36,953 nucleotides of DNA from Halothermothrix sp. (lineage in GTDB: Bacteria > Bacillota > Halanaerobiia > DY22613), in contig JAENYK010000024.1 of assembly GCA_016841825.1 (NCBI GenBank), positions 1 through 36,953 on the forward strand, read 5' to 3'. The notes beneath the pieces are model-generated. The model had not been told where the DNA came from. It did not search any database and was given only the letters and a program-made list of their open reading frames with translations. This document shows positions 1 through 7,895 of the stretch, one piece after another. Each line of letters begins with the position of its first letter. Position 1 is the stretch's first letter. The position numbers were made by a program, and so were the translations under genes.

Positions 1-264
1 GGGCAGAAAGAGGGGTATGCCAGAGGAGTTACTGATGGTAAGCGGGAAGGCATAAAGGAAGGTAGAAGAGAAGGTATAAGAGAAGGTAGAAAAGAAGGGA
101 TGTTAAAAGGGGTGAAAGAAGGAATAGTAGAAGGTAAACGTAATATTGCCGTGCGAATGATTGAGGCTGGAATGTCTGTTGATTCGATAGTTAAATATAC
201 TGATTTATCTGTAGGAGAGATCTCAAGACTGGCTAAGCAGTTAGAACATTCTTTGGAAGATTAA
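1..264 (+). CDS. Rpn-family recombination-promoting nuclease / putative transposase, C-terminal fragment (5' end outside window)
   Basis: An open frame runs in from the left edge and ends at TAA 262-264, giving 87 residues with no start in view. The first half is a tandem of short Lys/Arg-Glu-Gly units (KEG, REG, KEG), followed by a helical tail beginning RNIAVRMIEAGMSVDSIVKY and ending in a helix-turn-helix-like TDLSVGEISRLAKQLE. This pattern of charged EG repeats followed by an 'IA..M...G.....I...T.LS..EI..L' tail is typical of the C-terminus of Rpn/YhgA-like proteins, PD-(D/E)XK nucleases linked to RecA-independent recombination. The catalytic domain would lie upstream of the window, so its integrity cannot be judged. 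The assignment rests on the tail alone. Confidence 0.7.
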   Translation, partial: GQKEGYARGVTDGKREGIKEGRREGIREGRKEGMLKGVKEGIVEGKRNIAVRMIEAGMSVDSIVKYTDLSVGEISRLAKQLEHSLED

Positions 265-704
265 TATCAGTCTACAGGATCAAAACAAAAGGTGGAATTC
301 TATTTCTCTTGCATTATAACAATCAACTTCTTTCACGCTAATAACTTTATTTGAGAGTAAAAACCCACTGGGTATTATGACGGAAGATAAATTAATAATT
401 AGACTGCGAAGAGGTTGCTGAACCGTGTAGTTTAAACATGAAAAGAGGATACGAATTTCCAAACCATGGTTTCTATGCTAATGTAAAAGAGATAATAGAA
501 CAGTAAAGGCCTGTGAATTCTTCTGAATTTCATAGGCCTTTATTAGATTGAATAGATCTTATGTAGTCTAAAAGTTTCTTATGATATGTTCTCTTGAGGT
601 AGAAAAAGGATGGGCTGAGAGAGGCGAATCTATCAAAAAACAAACCGGAAAATATATTCCAATAAGAAGGAGAATGCAAATCAGAAGTCGAAAATATAAA
701 TTAA
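265..704. other. Intergenic stretch with no recognisable intact gene
   Basis: Apart from the hairpin at 505-545, I see no intact gene here. A short + frame from about 399 to 506 (ending EFPNHGFYANVKEIIEQ) and a 60-codon frame on the other strand (280-462) both lack a credible ribosome binding site and resemble no family I know. The stretch looks like decayed coding or mobile DNA downstream of the Rpn gene. Confidence 0.4.
505..545 (+). terminator. Hairpin, likely intrinsic terminator
   Basis: AAAGGCCTGTGAATTC and GAATTTCATAGGCCTTT form a long stem with one G-U pair, one bulged base and a short TTCT loop, followed by a weak T-rich tail. It probably ends transcription coming from the left before the ccpN promoter. 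Confidence 0.5.
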
Positions 705-747
705 TGTGCTATACTATTAAAGCTAAAGAGTCAAACAGCATATCACA
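705..747 (+). promoter_or_regulatory. Extended -10 promoter with two inverted CcpN-like operator sequences
   Basis: TATACT at 710-715 is preceded by TG at 707-708, an extended -10 element; no good -35 is visible. The 11-mer TGTGCTATACT (705-715) fits the CcpN operator consensus TRTGHYATAYW, as I recall it for Bacillus subtilis, at all 11 positions. A second copy at 737-747, in inverted orientation, fits 10 of 11. The sites are 32 bp apart centre to centre, about three helical turns, and flank the expected transcription start. The next gene encodes a CcpN-type repressor, so autoregulation is likely. The site match is seen in the sequence; binding is inference. Confidence 0.55.
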
Positions 748-797
748 TTTCCATTAATTTTTTCATATTATAGCTGGCGAAAGCATAAATATATCTT

Positions 798-1451
798 TTG
801 AGAGGAGTGATTTCTATACAACTAACCGAACGTCAAAAGGAGATTATCGAGATTGTTAAAAAAAATGAACCAATAACCAGCCGGGAGATTGCCGAGTACC
901 TGGGTTTAACCAGGGCCGCCTTGCGTCCTGATTTGTCGATATTAACGATGGCAACAATTCTGGATGCTAAACCACGGGTTGGCTACTATTTTGTTCAGGA
1001 GCCTGACAAAATAGATAAGTTAGAAAAATTATTGGAGGTGAAGGTAAAGGATTTACAATCACATCCTGTGGTAGTTCAGGAGAATTCTTCAGTTTATAAT
1101 GCAATTGTCACATTATTTTTAGAAGATATAGGTACACTGTTCGTTAATGACCAGAATGGTTATCTGATTGGGGTTGTTAGCAGGAAGGATTTGTTAAAGA
1201 TAACCATTGGTGATTCGGACATTCATCAACTGCCGGTCAGTGTGGTGATGAGTAGAATGCCAAATATCATTGTTACTCAACCTGAAGAACCTTTTTATAT
1301 AGCTGCCAGGAAGTTGGTAGATTATAAGATTGATGCCTTACCTGTTATCCAGGAAGAGCAGATATCGGGAAAAACTCTTTTAAAGGTTATTGGTAGATTT
1401 AGCAAGACTAACCTGGCTAATGCTATCGTTAGCCATCTGTTAGAGATGTAG
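798..1451 (+). CDS. ccpN: CcpN-type transcriptional repressor (HTH + two CBS domains)
   Basis: This is a helix-turn-helix repressor with a tandem CBS ligand-binding module. Residues about 7-65 form the winged HTH (ERQKEIIEIVKKNEPITSRE, then the recognition segment LGLTRAALRPDLSILTM and PRVGYYF), and the two CBS motifs fill about 80-215. The HTH closely resembles B. subtilis CcpN (YqzB), which represses gluconeogenic genes when glycolytic substrate is present. Its next-door neighbour, the PPDK regulatory protein, matches the conserved ccpN-yqfL pairing. The start is uncertain. TTG 798 has no ribosome binding site. GTG 807 would give the same N-terminal length as B. subtilis CcpN but lies within the Shine-Dalgarno sequence AGAGGAGTGA. 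The only in-frame codon at normal spacing is ATA 816. The stop lies 11 nt before the next gene's ATG. Confidence 0.9.
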   Translation: MRGVISIQLTERQKEIIEIVKKNEPITSREIAEYLGLTRAALRPDLSILTMATILDAKPRVGYYFVQEPDKIDKLEKLLEVKVKDLQSHPVVVQENSSVYNAIVTLFLEDIGTLFVNDQNGYLIGVVSRKDLLKITIGDSDIHQLPVSVVMSRMPNIIVTQPEEPFYIAARKLVDYKIDALPVIQEEQISGKTLLKVIGRFSKTNLANAIVSHLLEM

Positions 1452-1462
1452 GAGGGAGTTTG

Positions 1463-2281
1463 ATGAATAATTTTGTTAATTTGAAAGCCAAAGTAATTAT
1501 CATTGCTGATTCCACTGGTGAAACTGCTGAAACTGTAATGAGAGCAGGATTAAGTCAATTTGGGTTAAAGGAAGTAGATATAAAAAAATATGCCCATGTC
1601 GAAGATCCCGAACAGATTGTGGCTATTATAGATAGATTTAAAAATACAGATTGTCTGATAGCTTTCACCATAATTATGCCAGAATTAAAAGAGACTTTAC
1701 GTGATGAAGCCAAAAAATATCAACTCCCTATAATCGATCTCATGGGTCCAATCATAGATAGAATATCCCATTTCCTGGGCATTACTCCCAGACTAAAACC
1801 TGGGGCGTATCGGGAGATTGATCAGACCTATTATCGGCGAATTGAAGCTATTGAGCATGCGGTGCGCTGTGATGATGGCAAAGATATGAGAATACTATTT
1901 AAAGGTGACATGGTGATTATTGGAATTAGTCGTACATCCAAAACACCTTTATGTATGTATTTAGCTCACCATGGGATTAAGACGGGTAATTTACCTCTGG
2001 TTCCGGAGGTGACTCCACCCAGGGAGTTATTTGCCTTTGATCCCGACAAAATATATGGATTAATTATTGAACCTGAAGAGTTACATAAGATTCGCCTTCA
2101 GAGACTTATAGCGATGAAATTAGATCATCTTGCTGACTATGCTCAGATGAGACGAATATATGAAGAGCTCAGTTATAGTCGAGGTATAATGGAAAAAATT
2201 GGCTGTAGAATAGTGGATGTTACAAATAAATCTATTGAAGAGACAGCCTCAGAAATATTAATTATGAGAGGGGACATATAA
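1463..2281 (+). CDS. ppsR: Pyruvate, phosphate dikinase regulatory protein (bifunctional kinase/Pi-dependent phosphorylase)
   Basis: This DUF299/PDRP-family enzyme inactivates PPDK by ADP-dependent phosphorylation of a threonine beside the catalytic histidine, and reactivates it by phosphate-dependent dephosphorylation. The 272-residue length is normal for the family. Visible motifs are the N-terminal IIADSTGETAETV and the P-loop-like GISRTSKTP at about residues 154-162, followed by YLAHHGIKTGNLPLVPE. ATG 1463 is chosen because GGAGGG at 1451-1456 sits 6 nt upstream; an in-frame TTG at 1460 is less likely. It lies between the CcpN-like repressor and glpX, and its presumed target ppdK is 1.1 kb downstream on the same strand, so the regulator and its substrate are encoded together. 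The distinction from PEP synthase regulators rests on the ppdK linkage. Confidence 0.92.
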   Translation: MNNFVNLKAKVIIIADSTGETAETVMRAGLSQFGLKEVDIKKYAHVEDPEQIVAIIDRFKNTDCLIAFTIIMPELKETLRDEAKKYQLPIIDLMGPIIDRISHFLGITPRLKPGAYREIDQTYYRRIEAIEHAVRCDDGKDMRILFKGDMVIIGISRTSKTPLCMYLAHHGIKTGNLPLVPEVTPPRELFAFDPDKIYGLIIEPEELHKIRLQRLIAMKLDHLADYAQMRRIYEELSYSRGIMEKIGCRIVDVTNKSIEETASEILIMRGDI

Positions 2282-2282
2282 A

Positions 2283-3272
2283 ATGATGCAACGCGAATTA
2301 GCTTTGGAGTTTGTCCGGGTAACTGAGGCAGCGGCTTTGGCCAGTGCTCCCTGGATGGGTAAAGGTGATAAATTATCGGCTGATGGTGCTGCAGTGGCAG
2401 CTATGCGAGCAATGTTCGATACAGTAAATATTGATGGAGTTGTTGTGATCGGCGAAGGAGAGATGGATGAAGCACCAATGTTATATATCGGGGAACATAT
2501 TGGCTCTAAAGGAGCTTCGAACCAGGTTGATATTGCTGTAGACCCAGTGGAGGGAACCAATCTGGTAGCTAAAGGTTTGCCTAATGCTATTGCAGTAATT
2601 GCTGTGGCTCCAAGAGGTACTCTTTTGAATGCACCAGACATGTATATGGAAAAGATAGCTGTTGGTCCGAAAGCTAAAGGATGTGTACATTTAGATAGCC
2701 CAATAGAAGTGAATTTAAACTCTGTGGCCAGAGCACAGGGGAAGAGTGTCAGTGAATTAACGGTAGTTTTATTAGATCGTGAGCGTCATCATGGAATTAT
2801 TACAAAAGTAAGAGAGGCTGGAGCTAGAATCAAACTGATCAGTGATGGTGACGTATCTGCTGGTATTTCTGTCGCTTTTGAAGAGACTGGTGTGGATATG
2901 TTGTTGGGTACTGGAGGCGCTCCAGAAGGTGTTTTGACTGCTGCTGCATTAAAATGTCTAGGTGGTGAGTTTCAGGGACGTCTGATCTTTGCAGATGATC
3001 AACAGTTAGAACGTGGTAAGCAGATGGGAATTACTGAACCTAACAAGATTTATACTATTGATGAACTGGTACGGACTGATGATGTTATGTTTGCCGCAAC
3101 TGGAATTACTGATGGGGATTTTTTGAGAGGAATTCGCTACATCGGTGAATGGGCTACTACCCATTCTTTGGTGATGAGAAGCACAACCGGTACTGTTAGA
3201 TATATCGATGCTAGACATAAAATCACCCAGAAACCTGATTATTTCCGAATTGACGGCATGGCGAAAAGTTAA
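2283..3272 (+). CDS. glpX: Fructose-1,6-bisphosphatase class II
   Basis: GlpX hydrolyses fructose 1,6-bisphosphate to fructose 6-phosphate, the committed step of gluconeogenesis, in the cytoplasm with a divalent metal. The product is 329 residues, the normal size. Signatures include KGDKLSADGAAVAAMR near residue 27, the metal-site motif GEGEMDEAPML from residue 57, VDPVEGTN from about 86, and LLGTGGAPEGVLTAAALKCL. ATG 2283 follows AGAGGGG by about 9 nt; a second ATG at 2286 is possible. The gene begins one base after the regulator's stop codon, so translational coupling is likely. Its place in a ccpN-ppsR-glpX-ppdK series fits a dedicated gluconeogenic unit. Confidence 0.95.
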   Translation: MMQRELALEFVRVTEAAALASAPWMGKGDKLSADGAAVAAMRAMFDTVNIDGVVVIGEGEMDEAPMLYIGEHIGSKGASNQVDIAVDPVEGTNLVAKGLPNAIAVIAVAPRGTLLNAPDMYMEKIAVGPKAKGCVHLDSPIEVNLNSVARAQGKSVSELTVVLLDRERHHGIITKVREAGARIKLISDGDVSAGISVAFEETGVDMLLGTGGAPEGVLTAAALKCLGGEFQGRLIFADDQQLERGKQMGITEPNKIYTIDELVRTDDVMFAATGITDGDFLRGIRYIGEWATTHSLVMRSTTGTVRYIDARHKITQKPDYFRIDGMAKS

Positions 3273-3388
3273 TAATAAAATAACCGATACGTTAATTGTT
3301 CTATTTTAGATGACGAATAAAGTGCAATTAAAAAAAATAGTTGAAGATGATAAATACGATGAAAAAACGATTAGGGAGGCATATATTA

Positions 3389-6031
3389 ATGGCTATCAGA
3401 TATGTCTATTCTTTCACTGAAGGTGATGGTTCACTAAAGACAGTGTTGGGTGGTAAAGGTGCGAATCTTGCAGAGATGACCAATTTAGGACTTCCGGTTC
3501 CCCCCGGTTTTACAATTACCACTGGCGGATGCCTGGATTATTATAAGGAAGGCGAAAAGATTCCGGAGGCGATTTTGCGGGAGGTGCCTGGATATATTGC
3601 TGATTTAGAAGAAGAGACAGAAAAGGGTTTTGGAAATCCTGAAAATCCGCTATTGGTCTCTGTTCGTTCGGGAGCTGCAATCTCTATGCCGGGCATGATG
3701 GATACTATTTTGAATCTGGGATTGAATGATCAGGTGGTTTTGGGGCTGGCCCGGGTAACTAACAATGAACGTTTTGCTTTTGACTGTTATCGTAGATTTA
3801 TTCAAATGTATGGTGAAGTTGTGTTGGGAATCCATGGTTCCCGTTTTGGTCGTCATCTGGATCGACTCAAGGCTGATGTAGGTGTAAAAAATGATCCAGA
3901 GTTAAGTGTAGATCATTTACGGAGGTTGGTTGAAGACTTTAAAGAGATAGTTAAGAGTGAAGCCAGAGTCGAGTTTCCACAGGAACCTCAGAAACAGTTA
4001 TTTGGGGCAATCGAGGCGGTTTTCAAATCCTGGCAGAATAAACGTGCTATAGTATATCGGGAGGCCAATCAGATACCCCATAATTTGGGTACTGCTGTAA
4101 ATATCCAGTCGATGGTATTTGGTAACACCGGTGAAGAATCGGGAACAGGTGTCCTCTTTACCCGTGACCCTTCAACAGGAGAAAAAGTACTGTATGGAGA
4201 ATTTTTAAAAAATGCTCAGGGAGAGGATGTAGTTTCGGGTTCCAGAACTCCTATGCCTATTGGGCAGATGCAACAGGAGTTTCCGAAGATATATTTTGAA
4301 ATAGTAAAAATTACTCAAAGCTTAGAACATCATTATCATGATATGCAGGACATAGAATTTACCATTGAGAATGGGCGACTCTATCTCTTACAGACTAGAA
4401 CCGGAAAGAGAACAGCCAGAGCTGCTACTAAGGTAGCGGTGGATATGGTTAAAGAAAAGTTAATAACCAAAGAGGATGCTTTATTACGAATAGAACCTAG
4501 ACACTTAGAACAGATTCTCCATCGTCAGATTGATACATCTGCCCAGGCAGAGATTATAGCCAAAGGTCTCCCTGCATCTCCGGGTGCTGCCAGTGGAATA
4601 GTAGTTTTTGATGCAGATGAAGCGGAAAGGTTAGCTGAATCTAATAAAGTGATTCTTGTGAGTCTGGAGACTACTCCCGAAGATATTCATGGTGTTTTGG
4701 CAGCTCAGGGCGTCTTGACAACCAGAGGCGGTATGACTAGCCATGCAGCAGTTGTGGCTAGGGGAATGGGAAAACCTTGTGTATGTGGCTGTGAATCAAT
4801 TAAAATTGATTTTGAGGAAGAGATTTTTACTGTTGGTGATTATATAGTTAAAAAGGGTGATCAGATTACCATAAATGGTGGAACTGGTGAAGTAATCCCT
4901 GGCCAGGTTCGGATGATCGAACCTGAGTTAAGTGTTGAAGCTCGGGAGATTTTATCCTGGGCTGATGAGATCCGTCAATTGGGGGTAAGAGCTAATGCTG
5001 ATTATGGAGCAGATGCTAAAAAAGCCAGAGATTATGGTGCTGAAGGTATTGGTCTTTGTCGAACAGAACATATGTTTATGGCTCCTGAAAGAATCCCGGT
5101 CGTTCAAAATCTAATTCTTAGTGAAAATGAGACAGAACAGAGATTAGCTTTGGAGCGACTCTTACCTATGCAGACTGGTGATTTTATAGAAATTTTTGCA
5201 GCTATGGAAGGGCTTCCGGTAACTATTCGGCTATTAGATCCACCTTTGCATGAATTTTTGCCACGGATGACAGAGATTGTTGAAGATGTAGCACATTTAG
5301 AACATGCAGATAATCCTGAAGAATTAAAGGCTAAACGCAATCTCTTGCGTAAAGTTAAGAATATGAGTGAATCTAACCCCATGTTGGGTTTTAGGGGTTG
5401 TCGTTTGGGAATTATTATACCTGCTATTTATGAAATGCAGATGAAGGCTATCTTTACTGCAGTTGTAAAACTAATTCAAGAGGGTAAAGAGGTTATTCCG
5501 GAAGTTATGATTCCCCTTGTTGCCAGAGTAACAGAGTTGAGATATTTAAAAGATAGACTTAATAGAATTGCTCAAGAAATCATTGCTGAAGCAGGAGTTA
5601 AGGTTAATTACAAATTGGGAACAATGATTGAATTACCACGTGCAGCCTTGACTGCTGACGAGATCGCCCGGCATGCTGAATTTTTCTCTTTTGGAACTAA
5701 TGATCTTACCCAGACGACTTTTGGCTTTAGTCGGGATGATGCTGAGGGTAAATTCCTTCATTCGTATTTGGAGATGGAGATTCTGGAAGAGAATCCCTTT
5801 ATGAGTATTGATCAGGACGGTGTGGGTAAATTGGTTGATCTGGGCACTAGATTGGGACGTCAGGTAAATCCAGAGTTAAAAGTTGGTATCTGTGGAGAAC
5901 ATGGTGGTGATCCAAAATCCATAGAATTTTTCCACAGAACTGGACTCGACTATGTTAGTTGTTCACCATACAGAGTACCGATTGCTAGACTGGCTGCTGC
6001 TCAGGCTGTGATAAAAGAAAAGGCGTATTAA
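3389..6031 (+). CDS. ppdK: Pyruvate, phosphate dikinase
   Basis: PPDK reversibly converts pyruvate, ATP and Pi to PEP, AMP and PPi. The 880-residue chain has the usual order. The N-terminal ATP-grasp nucleotide-binding domain carries GGKGANLAEMTNLGLPVPPG and SVRSGAAISMPGMMDTILNLG. The swivelling phosphohistidine domain carries TTRGGMTSHAAVVARGMG, with the catalytic His at residue 452. The C-terminal PEP/pyruvate TIM barrel carries GIGLCRTEHMF, FFSFGTNDLTQ and the CGEHGGDP motif. I start at ATG 3389, which has AGGGAGG at 3373-3379. An in-frame ATG at 3341 would add 16 residues (MKMINTMKKRLGRHIL) with no good ribosome binding site and no counterpart in the family. A 116-nt spacer separates it from glpX, so it may also have its own promoter. 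The Thr next to the catalytic His is the expected target of the regulatory protein encoded upstream. Confidence 0.97.
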   Translation: MAIRYVYSFTEGDGSLKTVLGGKGANLAEMTNLGLPVPPGFTITTGGCLDYYKEGEKIPEAILREVPGYIADLEEETEKGFGNPENPLLVSVRSGAAISMPGMMDTILNLGLNDQVVLGLARVTNNERFAFDCYRRFIQMYGEVVLGIHGSRFGRHLDRLKADVGVKNDPELSVDHLRRLVEDFKEIVKSEARVEFPQEPQKQLFGAIEAVFKSWQNKRAIVYREANQIPHNLGTAVNIQSMVFGNTGEESGTGVLFTRDPSTGEKVLYGEFLKNAQGEDVVSGSRTPMPIGQMQQEFPKIYFEIVKITQSLEHHYHDMQDIEFTIENGRLYLLQTRTGKRTARAATKVAVDMVKEKLITKEDALLRIEPRHLEQILHRQIDTSAQAEIIAKGLPASPGAASGIVVFDADEAERLAESNKVILVSLETTPEDIHGVLAAQGVLTTRGGMTSHAAVVARGMGKPCVCGCESIKIDFEEEIFTVGDYIVKKGDQITINGGTGEVIPGQVRMIEPELSVEAREILSWADEIRQLGVRANADYGADAKKARDYGAEGIGLCRTEHMFMAPERIPVVQNLILSENETEQRLALERLLPMQTGDFIEIFAAMEGLPVTIRLLDPPLHEFLPRMTEIVEDVAHLEHADNPEELKAKRNLLRKVKNMSESNPMLGFRGCRLGIIIPAIYEMQMKAIFTAVVKLIQEGKEVIPEVMIPLVARVTELRYLKDRLNRIAQEIIAEAGVKVNYKLGTMIELPRAALTADEIARHAEFFSFGTNDLTQTTFGFSRDDAEGKFLHSYLEMEILEENPFMSIDQDGVGKLVDLGTRLGRQVNPELKVGICGEHGGDPKSIEFFHRTGLDYVSCSPYRVPIARLAAAQAVIKEKAY

Positions 6032-6077
6032 AGATAATGTCCGGAATACTGTCCAGGTATCCGGACATTATCTTTAA
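6028..6077 (+). terminator. Long perfect hairpin overlapping the ppdK stop codon
   Basis: TTAAAGATAATGTCCGGA (6028-6045) and its exact complement (6060-6077) form an uninterrupted 18-bp stem with a 14-nt loop. The ppdK TAA (6029-6031) lies inside the left arm. There is no T-run after it, so it could be an atypical terminator or a 3'-end stabiliser/processing hairpin. Confidence 0.55.
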
Positions 6078-6083
6078 TATACG

Positions 6084-6228
6084 TTAGACGAAAAGTCCCC
6101 CAATCTCTATAGGCAAAAGAATAAATAACTAAATAGTGTTTACTTCAGTGGAGCTATAGATCGTCTTTTGAAGTCGTTAAACTTAAGACAATAACAACTT
6201 GTGATAATACAACTTTAATATATGAAAC
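6084..6228 (+). ncRNA. Unidentified conserved intergenic structured element, copy A
   Basis: This is homologous to 11464-11602. Two blocks are identical between the copies: 22 nt at 6125-6146 and 14 nt at 6169-6182. They form a hairpin with GTTTACTTC pairing to GAAGT and AAAC around a bulged CGTT. A 5' segment AGACGA (6086-6091) can pair with TCGTCT (6161-6166) inside that hairpin's loop, giving a pseudoknot. In copy B the corresponding segments differ but remain complementary. Some similarity continues to about 6225 (ACTTTAATATAT). The element starts just after the ppdK hairpin and ends about 105 nt before the dgt start. It could be a cis-regulatory leader, a small RNA or a non-autonomous mobile element; I do not recognise a known riboswitch or ribozyme. 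Confidence 0.45.
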
Positions 6229-6332
6229 TTGTTTTTATAGCCAGTAGATAATAAGCAGGATTTTTGTTAGCCATGGTGTATTATACTATATGTGAGATTT
6301 TGAGAATCAAAATCAAATTATGGAGTGATCAC

Positions 6333-7349
6333 ATGTTAACAAGAGTGGATTTTGAAGCGAGGGAAAGACAAATTTTATCCAAATATGCAGCATTTAGTGC
6401 TGAAAGCCGTGGGCGTGTACATCCAGAGCCACCTTGTCAGACGAGAACTATTTATCAGCGTGATCGGGATCGGATAGTTCATTCTAAAGCATTTCGCCGC
6501 CTCAAGCACAAAACCCAGGTATTTATTTCTCCGGAAGGGGATCATTATAGAACAAGATTGACCCATACATTAGAGGTTGATGGGATTGCACGTAATATTG
6601 CCAGGGGGCTTGGATTGAATGAAGATTTGACAGAAGCTATCGCCCTTGGACATGATCTGGGGCATACTCCCTTCGGTCATGCTGGTGAAGAGGCTCTAAA
6701 TCAGGTATATGCACCTGGTTTTAAGCATAATGAACAAAGTTTACGAGTGGTTGACTTTTTGGAATACAAGCTGCATAAACCATTCCGAGGATTGAATCTC
6801 TCTTCTGAAGTTCGAGATGGAATATTGAATCATACAGGTCCTAATATCCCCTTTACTTTAGAGGGTCAGATAGTTCGAATAGCCGATAGAATAGCTTATA
6901 TTAATCATGATATTGATGATGCACTTAGAGCGGAGGTTATTAGTTTAGAAGAGTTGCCAGAAGAACCTTTGAAAATTTTGGGCAAAACTCATACAAAACG
7001 TATTGATTTAATGGTTCGGGATATTATAACAAATAGTTGGAATCAGTCATGCATTCATCAAAGTATAGAAGTCAAGAAGGCGACCACAGAGCTGCGTGAC
7101 TGGTTGTTTGCTAATGTTTATAAATCATCTTCTAAGGCTAAAACTGAAGAATGTAAGGCGAAAAGGCTTTTGCAAGAGTTGTATCAATATTATTTAGAAC
7201 AACCTGATCAACTACCAGAAGAGTATCAGATTATGCAAAAAGAAGTGGTTTTAGAACGGATTATTGTTGATTATATAGCTGGAATGTCAGATCGATATGC
7301 TCTGGCCCTGGCTCGTCAGATATTTTTTCCTAAACCATGGTTGGGATAA
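6333..7349 (+). CDS. dgt: dGTP triphosphohydrolase-like HD-domain protein
   Basis: This HD-superfamily hydrolase is expected to split deoxynucleoside triphosphates into the nucleoside and tripolyphosphate, affecting dNTP pools. The 338 residues match the shorter Bacillota form. The signature is clear: FRRLKHKTQVF, then THTLEVDGIARNIARGLGL with a metal-ligand His near residue 76, GHDLGHTPFGHAGE with the HD pair at residues 107-108, and VRIADRIAYINHDIDDALRA. ATG 6333 has GGAGTGA at 6322-6328. Longer in-frame starts from 6264 lack a ribosome binding site and add residues unlike the family. It precedes the YaiI-like, dnaG and rpoD genes in an order common in related anaerobes. Exact substrate preference cannot be read from the sequence. 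Confidence 0.92.
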   Translation: MLTRVDFEARERQILSKYAAFSAESRGRVHPEPPCQTRTIYQRDRDRIVHSKAFRRLKHKTQVFISPEGDHYRTRLTHTLEVDGIARNIARGLGLNEDLTEAIALGHDLGHTPFGHAGEEALNQVYAPGFKHNEQSLRVVDFLEYKLHKPFRGLNLSSEVRDGILNHTGPNIPFTLEGQIVRIADRIAYINHDIDDALRAEVISLEELPEEPLKILGKTHTKRIDLMVRDIITNSWNQSCIHQSIEVKKATTELRDWLFANVYKSSSKAKTEECKAKRLLQELYQYYLEQPDQLPEEYQIMQKEVVLERIIVDYIAGMSDRYALALARQIFFPKPWLG

Positions 7350-7432
7350 AAATGGTAAGATTTATCGAAAAAAATAAAATTAAAGGAGGAATTAAGCCTT
7401 TAATCTTGAATTAGGAATAGAGGTAAAAACAG

Positions 7433-7870
7433 ATGAGGTTAGTTATTGATGGAGATGCCTGTCCAGCTAAACAGGCTATTCTTAAATTGGCTAAAAAGCA
7501 TGTTGTTGAAGTTATTTTGATTACCAGCATAGCCCATTATAGTGATTATCCAGACTGTACTTATATTGTGGTTGATAATCAACCTGAGGCTGTAGATATG
7601 GCTATAATGAATCAAGTTAAAAAGGGTGATGTGGTTATAACCGGAGATTATGGCTTAGCGGCGATGGTTATGCCCAAAGTGGATTGGGTGCTTTCTCCAC
7701 GGGGGAGAGTATATAATGAAGGTAACATTGATCAATTATTGTTACAGCGTCATTTAGTAAAGAAAGAGATCAGAAGTGGTGGGCGTGTAAAAGGGCCAGC
7801 CCAATATACCGGGTCTGACCAACAACGCTTGTTAGATATATTGGAAAGAATATTTAGAAGGAATAATTAA
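7433..7870 (+). CDS. YaiI/YqxD family protein (DUF188, PIN/NYN-like fold)
   Basis: This 145-residue protein is of the conserved UPF0178/DUF188 family, whose biochemical function is not established. The hallmarks are present: VIDGDACPAKQAI at the N-terminus, YIVVDNQPEAVDMAI, VITGDYGLAAMVMPK and VLSPRGRVYNEGNID. The spaced aspartates recall PIN/NYN-type metal-dependent nucleases, which is the basis for a guess that it acts on RNA. ATG 7433 follows AGAGGT by a normal spacing. It sits 83 nt after dgt and 84 nt before dnaG on the same strand, so co-transcription is possible. Confidence 0.88.
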   Translation: MRLVIDGDACPAKQAILKLAKKHVVEVILITSIAHYSDYPDCTYIVVDNQPEAVDMAIMNQVKKGDVVITGDYGLAAMVMPKVDWVLSPRGRVYNEGNIDQLLLQRHLVKKEIRSGGRVKGPAQYTGSDQQRLLDILERIFRRNN

Positions 7871-7895
7871 ATCTTTGGCGAAAATAATTAAAGTC

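Noticed and set aside
280-462. 60-codon frame on the minus strand (MEIRILFSCLNYTV...)
   Set aside because: No ribosome binding site, no recognisable family, and the region looks like decayed intergenic DNA; it is too weak to call a gene.
438-506. Short + peptide MKRGYEFPNHGFYANVKEIIEQ
   Set aside because: 22 residues, no Shine-Dalgarno sequence upstream and no family match; at most a remnant of a decayed gene.
2258-2641. 127-codon minus-strand frame inside glpX
   Set aside because: Fully antisense to a well-conserved enzyme gene with biased composition; a shadow frame.
6120-6182. Similarity of the AAATAG...AAGTCGTTAAAC core to pistol-type ribozymes
   Set aside because: Only the short AAATAG resembles the pistol consensus; the hairpin order and the pseudoknot partners do not fit.
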